Below, piece after piece: positions 1 through 7,994 of a stretch of 24,876 nucleotides of DNA (position 1 is its first letter; each line of letters opens with the position of its first letter). The DNA is from K23-9 sp049680365 (GTDB taxonomy: Bacteria; Planctomycetota; Planctomycetia; Pirellulales; Pirellulaceae): NCBI GenBank assembly GCA_049680365.1, contig JBAUHQ010000002.1:1-24876 (forward strand), written 5' to 3'. The position numbers and the translations under genes are program-made. The notes under the pieces are model-generated. The model did not search any database and was not told where the DNA came from. It saw only the letters and a program-made list of their open reading frames with translations.

Positions 1-2738
1 TAAGTGACGCCGCCGGCCATGTCCGAGACAAAAATCCCAACTGGCGAGCAGTCGCAGATGGCGCGAAACTGCTCCGACTTTTCAGCATATTGTTCTGCAA
101 TTCGTTGGCGCGCTGTCTGCAATTCGATGTTGACACGTCGCAGGTAGATGCCGCGGCGAACGAGGCTGATAACCTGCCAAACCAGCAGACCCAACACACC
201 CAAAGTGAGAAACGCAAACGCGGGTTGCTTCCACAACGGGGGTTGAACCATGATCGTCGCCACTTGCTTGCTGGCGCTGATGTTGAAGTCCTGGTCACGT
301 GCTCGAACCCGAACGTGGTGAGTTCCCGTTTTCAGGCCTCGAATGACGGTTTGCGTTTGATTGCTGAAGTGAGACCAAGGTCCATCGTCGATCTGATACG
401 ACCAGGCCAAACCGTCGGCAGCCGTCTTATTCCAGGCATCCGCGCCGTGCCATGTGACCATCGCGCCCGCGCCTTGATTCACCTTGATTGAATCCTCATT
501 GAGGAAGACAAAGGGAGCCGCACGGTTCCTACCGACACGATGGACTCCATCAAACCAAAGGGATCCTGAGTTCCCGTCACGAATGGACCTTCGGCCTAAT
601 TCATCCGACAAGTTCAACGCAAAAAAACTGCTTCCGTCAAATTGACACCATCCACTACGGTTGCTGACCAGCAGTTCCCCGTTAGGAATCGCGTGCACTG
701 CAAAGATCTCATCCGACAGCAGGCCATCGTTCGATGTGATCGCAGTCCATTCGTCGTTTTGGTAACGCCGCAAGCCATGTGAACGTGTTGCAAACCAAGT
801 TGCTCCGTGCGCGTCGACTGCTGCGTCGTGAAACTCGGCGCCGTTGAGCAACTGTTCACGGACCCGTGACCACTTGCCATCGCTGTAGATGTAGATGCCG
901 TAGCTCCCACCGGCCATGATCCGGCCGTCAGGCAATTCGATCATCGCGGTCGCAGAATGGGGATCTCCATCCTGATGGAACGCGGTCCACTGGTCACCGA
1001 TGCCGACCAGTTGGCCGCCGTGTTGGTTGCCAACTCTGCTTCTTCCTCCAACCCAAAGCCGTCCATCCGCCGCCATCACGTTTCCTTTGGCGCTCATGCC
1101 TCCTGCAAAATCAGGAAAGACTTCGCGGTGCCACGTCTGGCCATTGAACGTCGAAGCACTGGCGACACCATCATGGCTGCCAACCACAATGACGCCTCCA
1201 CCGGGGACCGCAACAATGGCTGACGGTCCATCGATCACACCGTCTGCGAGCCCGTAGGCTACCGCATTGGTTTGGTCATAACGAATCAACCGAGAGGTAT
1301 TGTCCTCGATAAACCATTCGACTCCAGACGATTCAACGCACTGGAAGTCCAAGCCGACAATGGAAAGGCATTCGATGGGCGACATCGCAATGCGAACTGG
1401 CTGTGGTGAGTCCGAAGCGATCCACAATGACTGGTCCGAAGCAACCAGCATTCCCGATAGATTGCTGGGTACTTCATGATCACGGGTGTCGAAGGCTACC
1501 CATTTTCCGCGACGATAAAGATGGATCAGATTTTTGCCGCCCAGCCAAACGGTTCCGTCGTTGGTTTGCGCCATACTGGCTAAACGAGCTGGCCCGTACA
1601 CGCCAAACGTCTCGTTGCGCCAAGTCATACCGTCATAACGGGCGACCCTGCTCTGGCGATCATTGCACACCACCCAAATCTCGCCGTCGGCAGCTTGAGC
1701 GATTCGAGGTCGCAAGCGTACTTTCAGTCCGTCATCCGATGTCCAAGTTCGCCAAGTCGTTCCATCGTCCTCGGTGAATAAGACCCTGCCACCAGTGACG
1801 CCAACCCAAACGTTGCCAGACTTGTCCTCCAGAACCGAACTCATTTCCGGTGAACGAAATCGATCATGAATTTCGGTGGCGGTCAGTGAAAGAGTTTCTT
1901 TGCTGGTGGATCCCTTGCGTTTGATCTCAAGCACCACCTTTTCGCCTTTACCTCGCCGCATTGCCTTGGATAATTTCGTCGTGAAGCCGTCAATGCTAAG
2001 CACTTCGTCGCCCACGCGAAGACCGGCAGCCTTGGCGGGGCTATCCTCGCTTAGCAGGACAACCTGTTGGCCGAGCAATTCAACGCCGGTTCCTTTACGA
2101 AATCCGATCCGTGGGCAGAGGTGAACTGGTAACGCTACAACGGAATCAAACATCGCCAATTGCTGAACCGGTTGGACGAATGTTTTGGCGGTGTAGAGAG
2201 TCGAATCACCATCACGCCACTTCAACAGTCCACAAGAGCAACAAGCCCACACCGTTTTGTCGCTCGCAATCGTCACGAACGTCACATTAACCGTGTCGCC
2301 GTCAGTGGAAAAAAGCTGACGCCACTGCCCATCGTCTAAGCGGAAGATCCCTGCGCTTGTGACTGCGACGAGCCAATCGTCACGTGAAGCCAATGCGACA
2401 ACGCCATTGCCCTGGAGTCCTTGCAGAACTCCGAAGTTGGTCCACTGGGTACCATCGTATTTAACGGCCCCATCGCGGACACCGAACCACATGTTGCCGC
2501 TGGAGTCTTCGGCAAGACATTTGACTCCCCGCCCTTTGAGTTCGGGATACTGGCTGATCCGACAAGGCTGTTTCAACGGGTCGGCCAATTGGATTTGATA
2601 GGGCTCTGCCGAAGACGCGCTTTGCTCACTGACGCCCAGTGCGACAACGACGCCAAACAACAAGCAGATGAGCCCTAGCCAGAATTGCTCTCTCAATGCA
2701 GGTGTCGTTCGGTAAGATGATCCAACATGGAGTCGCAT
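1..2738 (-). CDS. Membrane sensor protein: propeller with inserted PDZ, Y_Y_Y domain, TM, PAS (3' end outside window)
   Basis: 912 codons are visible and the frame runs off the left edge. From ATG at 2738 the protein has a basic N-terminus and a hydrophobic signal segment (about residues 20-40, LGLICLLFGVVVAL). Propeller blades follow, with the repeating DGxxW(F/V)G pattern of two-component regulator propellers (NMWFGVRDGAVKYDG, NVWVGVTGG, TVWLGG, RLWVGG). A PDZ-like domain (about residues 210-280; SPAKAAGLRVGDEVLSIDG) interrupts the blades. A Y_Y_Y domain (about 765-820; WSYQIDDGPWSHFS) precedes a transmembrane helix (about 840-861), a short coiled coil and the start of a PAS domain (CDCSPVGIFVSDMAGG). 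By family knowledge the blades are periplasmic and the missing C-terminus is a histidine kinase or diguanylate cyclase; which one cannot be seen. TTG at 2696 is an alternative start. One blade carries an odd ACCSCG cysteine cluster. Confidence 0.88.
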   Translation of the reverse strand, partial: MRLHVGSSYRTTPALREQFWLGLICLLFGVVVALGVSEQSASSAEPYQIQLADPLKQPCRISQYPELKGRGVKCLAEDSSGNMWFGVRDGAVKYDGTQWTNFGVLQGLQGNGVVALASRDDWLVAVTSAGIFRLDDGQWRQLFSTDGDTVNVTFVTIASDKTVWACCSCGLLKWRDGDSTLYTAKTFVQPVQQLAMFDSVVALPVHLCPRIGFRKGTGVELLGQQVVLLSEDSPAKAAGLRVGDEVLSIDGFTTKLSKAMRRGKGEKVVLEIKRKGSTSKETLSLTATEIHDRFRSPEMSSVLEDKSGNVWVGVTGGRVLFTEDDGTTWRTWTSDDGLKVRLRPRIAQAADGEIWVVCNDRQSRVARYDGMTWRNETFGVYGPARLASMAQTNDGTVWLGGKNLIHLYRRGKWVAFDTRDHEVPSNLSGMLVASDQSLWIASDSPQPVRIAMSPIECLSIVGLDFQCVESSGVEWFIEDNTSRLIRYDQTNAVAYGLADGVIDGPSAIVAVPGGGVIVVGSHDGVASASTFNGQTWHREVFPDFAGGMSAKGNVMAADGRLWVGGRSRVGNQHGGQLVGIGDQWTAFHQDGDPHSATAMIELPDGRIMAGGSYGIYIYSDGKWSRVREQLLNGAEFHDAAVDAHGATWFATRSHGLRRYQNDEWTAITSNDGLLSDEIFAVHAIPNGELLVSNRSGWCQFDGSSFFALNLSDELGRRSIRDGNSGSLWFDGVHRVGRNRAAPFVFLNEDSIKVNQGAGAMVTWHGADAWNKTAADGLAWSYQIDDGPWSHFSNQTQTVIRGLKTGTHHVRVRARDQDFNISASKQVATIMVQPPLWKQPAFAFLTLGVLGLLVWQVISLVRRGIYLRRVNIELQTARQRIAEQYAEKSEQFRAICDCSPVGIFVSDMAGGVT

Positions 2739-2769
2739 CGCATCTGCCGGGGGGTAAGGGGGAATCGTT

Positions 2770-2789
2770 TAAGATACCTAGATGTCTTA
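2770..2789. promoter_or_regulatory. Imperfect 20-bp palindrome upstream of the sensor gene
   Basis: TAAGATACCTAGATGTCTTA reads the same on both strands at 16 of 20 positions. It lies about 30 bp upstream of the sensor gene's ATG (2738, minus strand), where an operator could sit. No clear -10/-35 pair was identified, so a regulatory role is only an inference. Confidence 0.25.
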
Positions 2790-2926
2790 GATCACTTCAA
2801 ACCCAATCATTCGTTTTTCGCGGACAGCCGCATAAATCAACCGCCAAGAAACGCCCCATTCGCATTGAGCATTGGCGAGTTCCTGGCTTTCCTGACCACC
2901 TGTCTTCGCGATCTAATTCTTGAAAG

Positions 2927-3985
2927 TCAATTGTCAAAAATAAGATCGCTGAGCCGGAGGTTCTTTTTGATCCGAGGTGTACCTTCGATGTCGCGAATGC
3001 TGATGTGGATGGATGGATCAGGGTTTTGCCAGTCGATGGTTAGGACGCCAAAATTCTCGCGATGAAAGGTCTCGCTGATGCGGAAGTCGTTCGCCGTGGG
3101 TGTTCCGCGTGCGTGGATTTGGTTCAAGCTGCTGCAGGTGACGTCGACGATGGAGTAACCGTTGTCTGGTGTCACGGCTGAAATTTCTGACCAATGCCGG
3201 TCGCCGCTAATGAACAAGACACCGCCAGCATGTGTCGATGCGATCAGATCAAGCATTCGCTGCCGTTGAAGCGGAAAGTTGGCCCAACATTCTTGCCCCG
3301 CAGATGAGGCAACGAACTGAATGCTGGAGACGATCAGGCGTACGTCAGCCGGTTGCTGCAATTGTTCTTTTAGCCACTGCCATTGTTGGTCGCCAAGCAT
3401 GGTCTTGGTCGGCTCGCTATCGGGAACGTAGGGACCACCGACGCGCCGGTCACCGGTCTTTAATGTCGAGCGAAAATATCGTGTGTCCAACATGATGACT
3501 TGCGTGCGTTGGCCAACAGGGCCGAACATTTTTGCGTTGTAGACGCCGACACGATTGCGAAGTGGCGATTGCTGCGGTATCCCCCAGAAGTCCAAGAACT
3601 CTTTTTGTGATTCGTCACGTTTGGCGAAATCCGCTCCACCATCGTTCACTCCGTAGTCGTGGTCGTCCCAAGTCGCCAGTACGGGGCTGGAGTTTCGTAG
3701 CGATGCGAACGCTGGGTTCGCGGCCAGTTTGTTGTATTTAGTTCGCAACGTTGGCATATCATCCGTGTCGCCGTAGATGTTGTCGCCGGTGAATAGCAAC
3801 AACTCCGGGGTCGGCACGGACATGGTGTGGAAGATCGGAGTGGGCAGATCTTGTTTGATGCACGAACCAAACACAATCCGTGAAAGCGGCTCGACGCGTC
3901 CCGTTGGATCTTCGGCGTGTAAATTCAAACACATCATCAGGGCGATTGCACAGCACAACGATGGCTTGATTGTTTTGTTTTGCAT
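2927..3985 (-). CDS. Secreted PhoD-like metallophosphatase (alkaline phosphatase D family)
   Basis: 352 aa from ATG at 3985. The open frame continues 111 codons upstream, but that part is arginine/proline-rich shadow of the divergent gene. The N-terminus is a Sec-type signal peptide (MQNKTIKPSLCCAIALMMC...LHA). The metal-site blocks of PhoD-type phosphatases appear in order: FGSCIKQD, LLFTGDNIYGD, TWDDHDYG, LDTRYFRS and SGDRHWSE. The Ig-like N-terminal domain of classical PhoD is missing; the catalytic domain begins right after the signal peptide. Such enzymes hydrolyse phosphate mono- or diesters in the periplasm; the substrate here is unknown. The gene is divergent from the dehydrogenase gene with a 20-bp gap, so its promoter must lie within the neighbour's 5' coding region. 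Confidence 0.88.
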   Translation of the reverse strand: MQNKTIKPSLCCAIALMMCLNLHAEDPTGRVEPLSRIVFGSCIKQDLPTPIFHTMSVPTPELLLFTGDNIYGDTDDMPTLRTKYNKLAANPAFASLRNSSPVLATWDDHDYGVNDGGADFAKRDESQKEFLDFWGIPQQSPLRNRVGVYNAKMFGPVGQRTQVIMLDTRYFRSTLKTGDRRVGGPYVPDSEPTKTMLGDQQWQWLKEQLQQPADVRLIVSSIQFVASSAGQECWANFPLQRQRMLDLIASTHAGGVLFISGDRHWSEISAVTPDNGYSIVDVTCSSLNQIHARGTPTANDFRISETFHRENFGVLTIDWQNPDPSIHISIRDIEGTPRIKKNLRLSDLIFDN

Positions 3986-3999
3986 TCCACGATTATACT
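3970..3999 (+). promoter_or_regulatory. Candidate promoter giving a leaderless dehydrogenase mRNA
   Basis: TTGTTT (3970-3975), an 18-bp spacer and TATACT (3994-3999) form a plausible sigma70-type promoter. A transcription start about 7 bp after the -10 would fall on or next to the ATG at 4006, and no Shine-Dalgarno sequence precedes that ATG. The -35 lies inside the first codons of the divergent phosphatase gene. This is inference from pattern only. Confidence 0.35.
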
Positions 4000-4005
4000 G
4001 CCGGG

Positions 4006-5238
4006 ATGAATCAACAGGATACGATAACCAGACTCCCGAAAACCATTTTGGTTGGCACTGGCGTCGTTGGGCGTGCGATTTTGCAGTCGCATGCCGTGGC
4101 GGGTGTTTCGGTGTGTGTGACGGATCAAGATCATTTGTCGCTGGATGAGGCGGTGCAAGAAGTGGTGGTGATCCGGCCCGATGCGATAGTGTCGGAAGTT
4201 TGCGTCGACGATGGCAACCTGCGTTTGGCGGTCTTGGAATTTGAGCAAGATGCGGGGTGTGATCATCCGACAGTCGTGATCGAGTCGATTGCAGAGCGAC
4301 TGGAGTTGAAACAGGCATTCTTTCGCGATGCCGAGCGTGTGTTTGGGAAAGACGCGATTTTGTGCAGCAACACGTCGACGTTGCAAATCGAGTCGATCGC
4401 CGTAGGTTTGCAACGCCCGGAGCGACTATGTGGCATGCACTTTTTTATGCCGGTGGAACGACGTCCCGCCGTGGAAGTCGTTCGTAGTGATTTTTCGAGT
4501 GACCACGTGGTGAAGACGTGTGAAGCCCATGTTCGTCGGTTGAACAAATGGCCGCTGGTTGTGGCGGACCGACCTGGATTTATCGTCAATCGGCTGTTGT
4601 CGCCGTACTTGAATCAGGCGTTGTTGTTGCTGACTCGAGGCGTATCGGCGGAACGCATTGAAACGGCGGCGCTCGCATACGGCATGCCGATGTCGCCACT
4701 AGAGTTGATTGATTTCATCGGGACACGGACGATGCTCAATGCTGGGCGTTCGTTCTGGCAAGCGTTTCCGTCGCGGATGGAACCTTCGCTGGTGGTGCCG
4801 CGACTGTTAAAAAAGAAACGCTTCGGCCGAGCAACCGGCGAAGGTATGTACGACTACCAAAACGGGCAACGAAGTGAGGCACTATCTGAGGTGGCCCGAG
4901 GGATCGTTGCGGAGTATTCGACCGAACCAATCAAAGTTAGCGATGGTGATCTTGTGTACTTGCTGGCAGTGCCGATGTGGATCGAAGCTGCACTGGCCTA
5001 TCAAGACGGTATCACCGACAACCTGACGGATTTCGATTTGGCGGTGGAAGGTGGGCTTGGTTATCGTGCTTCGCCCAGTTGGTGGGCGACGATCGATTCA
5101 CTCGGGCAACATTCAATCGCAGCAGCGATTGAGCGTTGGTCTGGTGAATTCAAATCGATGCAAGCACCATCCAAGCTCTTGGATTCATTGAAAACGCGAT
5201 CAGCATCGCAGGCGACCCAAGAGTGGAACGAAGACTGA
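4006..5238 (+). CDS. Stand-alone 3-hydroxyacyl-CoA dehydrogenase
   Basis: 410 aa. It oxidises L-3-hydroxyacyl-CoA to 3-ketoacyl-CoA with NAD+, the third step of beta-oxidation. The Rossmann motif GTGVVG is at residues 17-22. The catalytic set matches the family in identity and spacing: Ser124 (SNTS), His145 (GMHFFMP), Glu157 (VEVV) and Asn195 (IVNRLL); the His-Glu distance of 12 and His-Asn distance of 50 equal those of the mammalian enzyme. The C-terminal half holds two 3HCDH helical domains (LIDFIGTRT; then an AVPMWIEAALAYQDGI...GLGY segment), the arrangement in FadB, but no enoyl-CoA hydratase domain is attached. The usual FFNP is FFMP here. I chose ATG 4006 because the 12 preceding codons sit in the promoter region and lack homology. 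It could also serve polyhydroxyalkanoate or related metabolism. Confidence 0.88.
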   Translation: MNQQDTITRLPKTILVGTGVVGRAILQSHAVAGVSVCVTDQDHLSLDEAVQEVVVIRPDAIVSEVCVDDGNLRLAVLEFEQDAGCDHPTVVIESIAERLELKQAFFRDAERVFGKDAILCSNTSTLQIESIAVGLQRPERLCGMHFFMPVERRPAVEVVRSDFSSDHVVKTCEAHVRRLNKWPLVVADRPGFIVNRLLSPYLNQALLLLTRGVSAERIETAALAYGMPMSPLELIDFIGTRTMLNAGRSFWQAFPSRMEPSLVVPRLLKKKRFGRATGEGMYDYQNGQRSEALSEVARGIVAEYSTEPIKVSDGDLVYLLAVPMWIEAALAYQDGITDNLTDFDLAVEGGLGYRASPSWWATIDSLGQHSIAAAIERWSGEFKSMQAPSKLLDSLKTRSASQATQEWNED

Positions 5239-5246
5239 ATCGAAGC

Positions 5247-6671
5247 CTAAACGTTTTGGGTTGGCGGATTGTAGGGATTCGATTCATCCGACCCACGCAG
5301 AGTTTGACCGTCGTTTGAAGCATCAGCCTCACCGCCCACAACCGCCTTGGTGCGATCGTTGAAAAGTAAGACAAACCCAATCAATACGGCCAACGCGAAA
5401 AAGGCGGGCGCGGCCCATAGGTTTTTCCAGTCCATGGCAGCCAACTCACTGTGTCGCAGTTCATCTTTCTCGCTAGTCAAAGCCGCGATCACTTCCTCGG
5501 TTTGGCCGGCCTCTTTCGCTGCGTCGATTTCCTTGGTCTTTGCCACGACCTGCTCGTTAAACGCAATTGCCTCGGGCGTTGTGTTCGCGGCTTCGACGCG
5601 ACCCGCGACCTGCGCGCCGATCATCATGCCCAACCCTAGCGTTAGCATGACCAGCAATCCTTGAGCTTGAGCACGCACCGATTCGGGAGCCTTATTGTCC
5701 GTGTAGATTTGGCCGGTTACGAAAAAGAAGTCGTAACAGATACCGTGCAGGACGACACCCAAAATGATCATCCAACGAATTTCAGTTGGAGCACCGAGCG
5801 AGAACAAAGCGTAACGCAATACCCACGCTAACATACCGATGGCGATCATCCATTTGACGCCCAAGCGTTTGAAGAACAGCGGCATGACAAGCATAAAACC
5901 GATCTCGGAAATCTGACCGTAGGCCATCGTCCCGCCAATCGGAAGCTGCGTGAGTTCCACCACACGGCTGGCAATTTGATAATAGAACGCTAATGGAATA
6001 CAGATCAGCATCGATGCTACGATGAACACGAAGTACGAACGATCCTTTAATAAGGACAGAGCATCAAGCCCCAACAATTGGCGGGCGGTTACTTTTTCGC
6101 CAGTCTGAATCGGCGGCGTATCTGGCAGGGCAAAGCTAAACAGCCCTAACAAAATCGCCGCTCCGCCAGCCATATAAAACATGCCGACTGTTGTTTCAAA
6201 ACCTGTCAGGGTTAATGCAAAACCTGCTGCGATCCAGCCGATCGTCCCCAGCACACGGATGCCTGGAAACTCTTTTTCCGGATCCGCCATGTTCTTCATC
6301 GCAATCGTGTTGGTCAGCGCTAGCGTCGGATAGTAAGTCAGCATGTAGCCGAGAAAGAATCCCCAGTTGAGAACCGAAGGGGACGGTGAATCCCCTTTCA
6401 TCACGGTGATCGCGGCAAAAATAATGGCTCCGCCAAGCAGGTGTAAAACTCCGAGAACTTTTTGTGCAGAGAAGAATCGGTCAGCAATCAATCCAACCAA
6501 AAGCGGCGTCAGGAGGCCAGCAATGGGTCCGACTGAATAGGTGTTCCCGATGTCGGATGCTTTGAATCCAATCGTTCCTAGAAAGTTAGGTGCCGTAACA
6601 TACCATGCTCCCCAAACAAAGAACTGGAGGAACATCATGATCGACAGTTGGATACGGACCTTGGGATTCAT
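5247..6671 (-). CDS. MFS transporter, nucleoside:H+ symporter-like (NupG/XapB type)
   Basis: 474 aa with about 12 predicted membrane helices. The N-terminus (IQLSIMMFLQFFVWGAWY, then FLG and GLIADRFF) is typical of the nucleoside:H+ symporter branch of the major facilitator superfamily, so nucleoside uptake across the inner membrane is likely but substrate specificity is inferred. Between the penultimate and last helices lies a charged, alpha-helical insertion of roughly 45 residues (VVAKTKEIDAAKEAGQ...), probably a coiled coil. I chose ATG 6671, with AAGG 9 nt upstream; a TTG three codons earlier is possible. The gene is convergent with the dehydrogenase gene (8-bp gap) and begins 34 bp after the methyltransferase gene, which suggests it is the last gene of the 10074-5247 transcript. 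Confidence 0.85.
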   Translation of the reverse strand: MNPKVRIQLSIMMFLQFFVWGAWYVTAPNFLGTIGFKASDIGNTYSVGPIAGLLTPLLVGLIADRFFSAQKVLGVLHLLGGAIIFAAITVMKGDSPSPSVLNWGFFLGYMLTYYPTLALTNTIAMKNMADPEKEFPGIRVLGTIGWIAAGFALTLTGFETTVGMFYMAGGAAILLGLFSFALPDTPPIQTGEKVTARQLLGLDALSLLKDRSYFVFIVASMLICIPLAFYYQIASRVVELTQLPIGGTMAYGQISEIGFMLVMPLFFKRLGVKWMIAIGMLAWVLRYALFSLGAPTEIRWMIILGVVLHGICYDFFFVTGQIYTDNKAPESVRAQAQGLLVMLTLGLGMMIGAQVAGRVEAANTTPEAIAFNEQVVAKTKEIDAAKEAGQTEEVIAALTSEKDELRHSELAAMDWKNLWAAPAFFALAVLIGFVLLFNDRTKAVVGGEADASNDGQTLRGSDESNPYNPPTQNV

Positions 6672-6705
6672 GGCTTGCAACCTTGCAGCGTAGTAGGTGG
6701 GAAAA

Positions 6706-7611
6706 CTATTTGGGGTCCGCAGAGTTTACTTCAGATGGCTTGGCTTTGAGTGCTGCGAGGACTTCATCGGCGGGCAGCGGGTCAATTTTTTCAAGCGGGC
6801 TGTCGTCTCGAGCAAAAAACATCAGGTGTTGCCAAGGCAGTTGGTTGTATTCGCGGACCAGCTTGAAACCGTTCGCTTGATATTCCTTCATGACCTGCGA
6901 TTTGGACATCTTATGCAGGGGTTTGATAGGCACGGTGGGGTCTTCTTCGCGGTACTCCAACAAGGCGACGACGCCCTCGGGAGTCAGTGAATTGCGAATC
7001 TCCCAAAGCATTGATTCGGGATGCGAAAATTCGTGGTACACGTCCACCATCAACAACAAGTCGACTTCGCCGTCGGGCAGATTAGGATCATCGACGTCGC
7101 CCATGATCGGCTGGATGTTTTTGAGTTTGGCTTTGGCGGCACGGACGTTTAGTTTCTTCAGCATCTCTTTTTGAATGTCGACGGCCAAAACGCGGCCGGT
7201 TTCGCCGACATCACGCGCCATCGGCAAGGTCCAATAACCGTTGCCACAACCCAGGTCGCAAACCACCATGCCTTGGGTCAGCTTGAGCTGCTTGAAAGAC
7301 TCCGACGCACGTTCTTCTTCGTCGCGATTGTCTCGAATCAACCACGGCGCGCCCATGTGCGACATGGGTTTGGCCAGCACGCGGCCCATGTAGGATTTAC
7401 GTGCTTCTTCGACCGGCTTAGGCCGATCGGCTGCGGGCGTCTCCACCGTAGTCGCATCGGCGGTTTCGGCGGGGGCCGTGGTTTGTGCAACGACAGGACT
7501 GATACAAAGACACATCGCAACGAAGACGACTGCCAACAATCGGTCAGTCGTCTGACCGCGGCGTGAATTCGAACTTCGGTTCAAACGCTTCTTCAAAATC
7601 GTAGACGTCAT
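6706..7611 (-). CDS. Exported class I SAM-dependent methyltransferase-like protein
   Basis: 301 aa from ATG 7611. A strongly basic n-region (KKRLNRSSNSRRG) leads into a hydrophobic segment (residues 25-42, LLAVVFVAMCLCISPVVA) followed by AQTTAP, which reads as a signal peptide or N-terminal anchor. A Thr/Ala/Pro linker follows, then a class I methyltransferase fold: motif I VVCDLGCGNGYW (about 116-127), motif II VLAVDIQKEML, and the LLLMVDVYHEF region. The methylated substrate is unknown. The N-terminus overlaps the end of the Minf_1886 gene by 68 bp. ATG at 7656 is another possible start, and a later TTG would remove the basic region. A SAM-binding enzyme outside the cytoplasm is odd because SAM is cytoplasmic; the segment may instead be a membrane anchor with the domain facing the cytoplasm. 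Confidence 0.8.
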   Translation of the reverse strand: MTSTILKKRLNRSSNSRRGQTTDRLLAVVFVAMCLCISPVVAQTTAPAETADATTVETPAADRPKPVEEARKSYMGRVLAKPMSHMGAPWLIRDNRDEEERASESFKQLKLTQGMVVCDLGCGNGYWTLPMARDVGETGRVLAVDIQKEMLKKLNVRAAKAKLKNIQPIMGDVDDPNLPDGEVDLLLMVDVYHEFSHPESMLWEIRNSLTPEGVVALLEYREEDPTVPIKPLHKMSKSQVMKEYQANGFKLVREYNQLPWQHLMFFARDDSPLEKIDPLPADEVLAALKAKPSEVNSADPK

Positions 7612-7972
7612 CAAAGTCCTCGCGGCGGTCGGATTCACTTTTTCGCATCTGTTCAATACGAATCAAATTGTAGACCAATTCGCCGAAGTCGCTGGTGGAT
7701 TCGATGCCCCAGCGTGACAGCACCATTCGCGAAAGGTAGCCGTATTGATCCAATGCATACTTTCGACAGGCGTGGCAAAGCTGTTGACCGGTGACGTGCC
7801 GTGGCTGCGGCTGTCCAAAGGGGACTTCGATCTCCTCGGCCGTTGCCATTTCAGGCAGTTCCATGTGTTCGTGGGCGTACTGAAGAGCTTCACGAATGAA
7901 CTGGTACGCCTCGAATTTGTATCGAGCGTCTTCTTCCAAGAGTTCCTTCATCGCTTGTAGCGGCGAGGTCAT
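7544..7972 (-). CDS. Minf_1886 family conserved protein
   Basis: 142 aa. The sequence matches the small Minf_1886 family conserved in Planctomycetes and Verrucomicrobia, of unknown function. Features: a helical, acidic N-terminus (MTSPLQAMKELLEEDARYKF), a central HVTGQQLCHACRKYAL segment with a CxxC pair flanked by histidines, then WGIESTSDFGELVYNLI and a very acidic tail. It begins 22 bp after ricT and its last 68 bp overlap the methyltransferase gene, so translation of the three is probably coupled. The CHAC motif could bind a metal or Fe-S cluster; that is inference. Confidence 0.82.
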   Translation of the reverse strand: MTSPLQAMKELLEEDARYKFEAYQFIREALQYAHEHMELPEMATAEEIEVPFGQPQPRHVTGQQLCHACRKYALDQYGYLSRMVLSRWGIESTSDFGELVYNLIRIEQMRKSESDRREDFDDVYDFEEAFEPKFEFTPRSDD

Positions 7973-7994
7973 ATCGGTTTCCGGTTGGTTTGCA

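Noticed and set aside
3986..4318. N-terminal 111-codon extension of the phosphatase
   Set aside because: It is Pro/Arg/His-rich antisense to the dehydrogenase, and the signal peptide begins at ATG 3985.
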